Made by a program: the position numbers and the translations under genes. DNA of 64,000 nucleotides from JADJPG01 sp964491875 (GTDB lineage Bacteria > Verrucomicrobiota > Verrucomicrobiia > Limisphaerales > JADJPG01), in the NCBI GenBank assembly GCA_964491875.1, contig CAZBIC010000035.1, positions 1 through 64,000 of the forward strand, given 5' to 3'. Position 1 is the first letter of the stretch, and each line of letters begins with the position of its first letter. This document shows positions 60,959 through 64,000 of the stretch, piece after piece. A model generated the notes under the pieces. It ran no database searches and was not told the DNA's origin. It saw only the letters and a program-made list of their open reading frames with translations.

Positions 60959-62038
60959 TTACCTTGCGAACACTTCCGGCACGAGCACCGCGCGATAGAA
61001 ACGCCGGGGAGCCGGAGCGGATTCGTCGACGTATCCGCCGCTGCTCAGCGGTGTCCAATTTACCAAGTTCGTCGACGACTCTACCCGATACGTGCGGTCG
61101 CTTTGGCCGAAGACGTTCACGACAATTCCGAAATGCGTAAAGGTGGGAACCGTGAGTACCGGGCGGGCGTTTAACGACAGGGCAAACTCAAACGGCGCTG
61201 TTTCATTGAACGGACTCGACACTGCCAGATGATACGTTTGTCCGCCGGTCACGCTGAAGGAATTGCGAGTGTAGTTGCAGCAATCATCGAGAACGACGGG
61301 GACCAAGTCCGCCAGCGTGTTGTTCGTGTAAACCACCAACCTTTTTCCTTCGCTGCCAAACTTCGGCGTGAAAACGAAATCCGCGCGGCCCGACGCTTCT
61401 GGTGTCCAGGAATACCAGACTGTGTGCTCGTCATACCCTTTTTCCGGACGCGGCTCCATTGCCTCTCTCGTGGCACCCTCCGTGGTTCCACTCGCCAACG
61501 CAGCATCCCCTGTCACCGTCATGCGGTTGGCGAATGCGTCATTCGTTGGTGTGGGCAGATACTCGAAACTCAGCGTCACAGGGCCGCGATATCCAATGTG
61601 CGGAGCTGGCACGATGGTGTCGGTCATGATCTGATATTCCATCCCCGCGATCACTTCGAATTCCGCGGTCTGGCTGCCATCGCTGCTGAGCAAGAATCCC
61701 CAGGGGTTGTAATCCACCAACGTCTCGAGCGATTCTCCAATGAACAATCGCGCCCGCACGTCCGGGTTTGGCCACATCTCGTCGCCGACGATTCCGGTCA
61801 CGCGCACCTTGCCGGTTTTCGGTGCGGTGTAACCCCACCACAGCGTCACGCCCAGTCCGTGAAACAATTCTGGTTCGCCCTCCTCCCTCGTCGCCTCCGC
61901 GCTGTTGGCTGTCACGGTTACGCGCTCGCTGATGAAACGCATCCGCGTGGCGAAGTCATCGTTTGGCGGCGGTGCCGCACTTGCCGACGCCGCGTGCGCC
62001 AAAGCCAGTGAGAGTAAAAGGGCAGAGAACCTTTGCAT
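60959..62038 (-). CDS. Secreted protein with two prepeptidase-like/beta-sandwich domains
   Basis: A 359-residue protein with signal peptide MQRFSALLLSLALAHAASASA. Two related domains follow, opening PPPNDDFATRMRF and TPTNDAFANRMTV, each with a TxEATREEGEPE or EGATREAMEPRPE string and a VxW(WG/YS)Y(TAP/WTP) strand. These features are typical of the 'NDNFxxA' type beta-sandwich repeats in secreted proteins. The C-terminal module is RTYRVESSTNLVNWTPLSSGG...RRFYRAVL. Function unknown; probably extracellular. Stop lies 131 nt before the MFS leader ORF on the same strand. Confidence 0.75.
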   Translation of the reverse strand: MQRFSALLLSLALAHAASASAAPPPNDDFATRMRFISERVTVTANSAEATREEGEPELFHGLGVTLWWGYTAPKTGKVRVTGIVGDEMWPNPDVRARLFIGESLETLVDYNPWGFLLSSDGSQTAEFEVIAGMEYQIMTDTIVPAPHIGYRGPVTLSFEYLPTPTNDAFANRMTVTGDAALASGTTEGATREAMEPRPEKGYDEHTVWYSWTPEASGRADFVFTPKFGSEGKRLVVYTNNTLADLVPVVLDDCCNYTRNSFSVTGGQTYHLAVSSPFNETAPFEFALSLNARPVLTVPTFTHFGIVVNVFGQSDRTYRVESSTNLVNWTPLSSGGYVDESAPAPRRFYRAVLVPEVFAR

Positions 62039-62161
62039 TGAATGGTGACCTTACCCTTACCCAGAAATCCCCCCTGTCAACCGCCGCGGCTTTTCGTCCG
62101 CCACCGAGTGATCATGCACGAGTGCGCGAATGAACAATCGGCTAAGTCGTAAACTTCGCGT

Positions 62162-63229
62162 TTATTTCGCAGGTGCGCCGCCCCCGCCTTTGCCGCTGCC
62201 GAACATTTCCTTCGCCATCTTCAGGCCCATCTGTTGCATCGCTGTTTGTTGTTCCTGCATCTCGCGATAGCTCTTGAGCTGTTCCGGCGTCAGAAATCCT
62301 GCGGCGCGATCGAGCACGCGCTGATTGTAGTCTGTCATCCACTGAATCTGTTTATCGATGTTCTCGGAGGTCATCAGACCCTTGAGGTTGGCCGGATTTT
62401 CGTTTGCGTCGGAGGGGATGGGTGGCGGCACGGCGGTCTTCTCCACCTTCATGGCGTCGAGGAGCTGGGCGGATTGTTGCTCTTGCAGAGGAAGATTGGC
62501 CTCTGTCAGGCGGGCCTGAAGCTGATCGATCTGCATGCGTTCGCCAAGGTTGGCCTGGTAATCCTTGAACTGGTTATTCCGTTCCTCGCCGAGCAGTTCC
62601 TTGATTTCGGCGTCCGCCTGTTTCTTGAAATCGGAGATCGCCTGGGTTTGTTCCGTGGTATCGACGGCGGCAGTGTCGCCGCCGAACAATCCCTGGGCGT
62701 TCTCGATCGTCTTGAGCTGGAGATCGGTGAGGATGCCCATGAACTTGTCCTTCTCCTGAGGCGAGAGATTCAGTTGTTTGAGCAGACCGCCATACATCAT
62801 CTTGATCGCGGATTCCTGCTGGCTGCGCACCATCTCTCGCATGGCGGGGTCCTTCATCATCTTCTGCACCATGTCACCCATTTCTTTGCCGAAGCCCGGC
62901 TTGGAATCGGCACCGGCATCGGAACTCGGCGTTGTGCGGAGCTGGGAGGCGAGGGCGGTGAGGTTGCTGGATTGCGTTGCGTCCTTGGTGCGCAGTGTGG
63001 TGGTGACGCTGGTAAACTCGCGGACCTGCTGATCGAGCCGCGAGTTGGCGCGCTCGAGTTCGGCGATCTTGGTGGACTGGACTTCGCGGGCCGTCGCTTC
63101 CGTGCGTTGTAGTTCCTCGGCAGCGTGGAGGCGTTCCTGGGTGCTGCGAAGTTGTCGCCATTGAGCTGCGCAAACAACGGCGAGCACAAGCGTGGCGAGC
63201 CCGAGCAGGGTGATGACGAGTTTTTGCAT
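62162..63229 (-). CDS. Membrane-anchored coiled-coil protein of unknown function
   Basis: A 355-residue protein starting MQKLVITLLGLATLVLAVVCAAQW, an uncleaved anchor or signal. A coiled coil follows (about 25-80, LRSTQERLHAAEELQRTEATAREVQSTKIAELERANSRLDQQV). The rest is helical and Met/Gln-rich, with LNLSPQEKDKFMGILTDLQ and FLTPEQLKSYREMQEQQTAMQQM, segments resembling the LxxEQ repeats of Spy/CpxP-like periplasmic helical proteins. It ends in a Gly-rich tail. An envelope chaperone-like role is a guess. Start chosen at 63229 for the anchor; 18 more codons are open upstream. Confidence 0.7.
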   Translation of the reverse strand: MQKLVITLLGLATLVLAVVCAAQWRQLRSTQERLHAAEELQRTEATAREVQSTKIAELERANSRLDQQVREFTSVTTTLRTKDATQSSNLTALASQLRTTPSSDAGADSKPGFGKEMGDMVQKMMKDPAMREMVRSQQESAIKMMYGGLLKQLNLSPQEKDKFMGILTDLQLKTIENAQGLFGGDTAAVDTTEQTQAISDFKKQADAEIKELLGEERNNQFKDYQANLGERMQIDQLQARLTEANLPLQEQQSAQLLDAMKVEKTAVPPPIPSDANENPANLKGLMTSENIDKQIQWMTDYNQRVLDRAAGFLTPEQLKSYREMQEQQTAMQQMGLKMAKEMFGSGKGGGGAPAK

Positions 63230-63398
63230 GGTGTGTGGTTTAGACGGTTTCAGCGTTGGCAGCTCACGAACTATTTCGACCATTCTCGCCAGGGTGGCGC
63301 CGTCGACAATTATCGTTTTCAGGGATTATTGGAACGGGGGGGAGATGAGACTCGGAATTCTCCTTGCTTGCAGTATGGCTGCTACCGAGTGTTTCTAC

Positions 63399-64000
63399 AT
63401 GAACAACAGTCGACCCAGGTGGAGCATTGTGTTCGTTGCGGGAGTTCTGGCGGTTGGCGGAAACGGGAAGGCGACGGCACAAGACTACGAGATTCAAGGT
63501 ACAGTGATGCGAACTTTGAAGGGCGAGGCTGAACGTCGTTGGTGTGATGTTTCCATCGCTGTGTCGGGTGGAAGGTCGATTCAGTGGGCCAGGTATTTCA
63601 ACGATGAGTCGTTTGTCTGCGGAACGGATGGTGAGGATAGCTACTTGCTCAACGAATTGACCCCGGCTCGGGAGAAATCTCCCCTTGTATCGCAGGTTGG
63701 TTCCATTACGGCTGGACCGTTTTCAACCGAGGCGTCAGCGCCACTTCAACTCACGTGGCTGGCGTTTGCATCGACCGATTATTTGACCGCGAGGAGACGC
63801 GGGGTGATTCCTCTGGAAAGTTTCAGAGATCAGGCGGCATACCTTGATTGCATGATCGAACGCTTCAGGGAAACGCCGGAGTTGCCGCGATCGATCCGCT
63901 GGTCTTATCCGGGACGAAATCCGGCGGCCGTTTTCTCTGCCGGTCCTACGACTAACTTTCTTGGGGCAAGAGTTCCCCTGTCGTGGCGGTTCGATTTCTA
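63399..64000 (+). CDS. Secreted protein of unknown function (3' end beyond window)
   Basis: From ATG 63399 an uninterrupted frame runs to the window edge (200 codons). The N-terminus MNNSRPRWSIVFVAGVLAVGGNGKATAQ is a signal peptide, followed by DYEIQGTVMRTLKGEAERRWCDVSIAV and later LTWLAFASTDYLTARRRGVIPLESF. No family recognised. It is divergent from the coiled-coil protein gene at 62162-63229. The gene is incomplete. Confidence 0.65.
   Translation, partial: MNNSRPRWSIVFVAGVLAVGGNGKATAQDYEIQGTVMRTLKGEAERRWCDVSIAVSGGRSIQWARYFNDESFVCGTDGEDSYLLNELTPAREKSPLVSQVGSITAGPFSTEASAPLQLTWLAFASTDYLTARRRGVIPLESFRDQAAYLDCMIERFRETPELPRSIRWSYPGRNPAAVFSAGPTTNFLGARVPLSWRFDF

Overview
The window looks like a chromosomal segment of a member of the Verrucomicrobiota (a soil or freshwater Limisphaerales/Pedosphaera-like lineage). 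The clues are indirect: high GC, several secreted proteins ending in a '...RxFYRV'-type tail that follows a 'sTNLxxWtpl' module, a VPDGG-CTERM sorting signal, many multi-PAS sensor kinases, short GIY-YIG ORFs associated with palindromic repeats, and a tmRNA tag reading ANEELALAA. This placement is inferred from gene content, not from a marker gene.

Layout. (a) 1-2.8 kb is the decayed head of an integron. It has an attC site (10-102), one gene cassette read leftward (DUF6869-like), a GTTAGGC junction (470-476), and an integron integrase gene reading rightward that is broken by at least three kinds of structured insert, including a GIY-YIG/palindrome element present in two copies. (b) 2.8-10.8 kb holds a membrane spermidine-synthase-like protein, a tailed NuoI, a two-cupredoxin secreted protein, an enolase-superfamily/FucU-RbsD divergent pair, and a TetR-hydroxylase operon with a perfect operator. 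(c) 11.0-22.9 kb starts with tRNA-Val, then carries a signalling island: a 7-PAS hybrid kinase with a periplasmic amino-acid-type binding domain, its NarL-type regulator, a REC-kinase protein lacking the phospho-acceptor His, a PAS-kinase-REC hybrid, a REC protein and a chemoreceptor.

(d) 23.5-30 kb is one giant secreted beta-helix protein. (e) 30.4-47.7 kb contains a DevBCA/MacAB-like exporter split into two operons: ATPase-adaptor-OMP at 33.8-30.4 kb and permease-lipoprotein at 43.1-40.9 kb. An identical 20-bp motif lies upstream of both, and a related perfect dyad precedes a nearby histidine kinase/LuxR-type regulator pair. Between the two halves lie a serine hydrolase, a secreted protein and a LysR-controlled VOC/cupin/cyclase group.

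(f) 47.9-64 kb holds tRNA-Leu, selO, a 52-aa protein that is almost only a signal peptide plus a sorting signal, a Tat-exported Gfo/Idh/MocA oxidoreductase, a phytase-like/PhoX-like fusion, ndk, ssrA (tmRNA), an MFS transporter behind a putative attenuator with a 45-aa leader ORF, and three secreted or anchored proteins. The last of these runs off the end. No CRISPR array or rRNA was seen.
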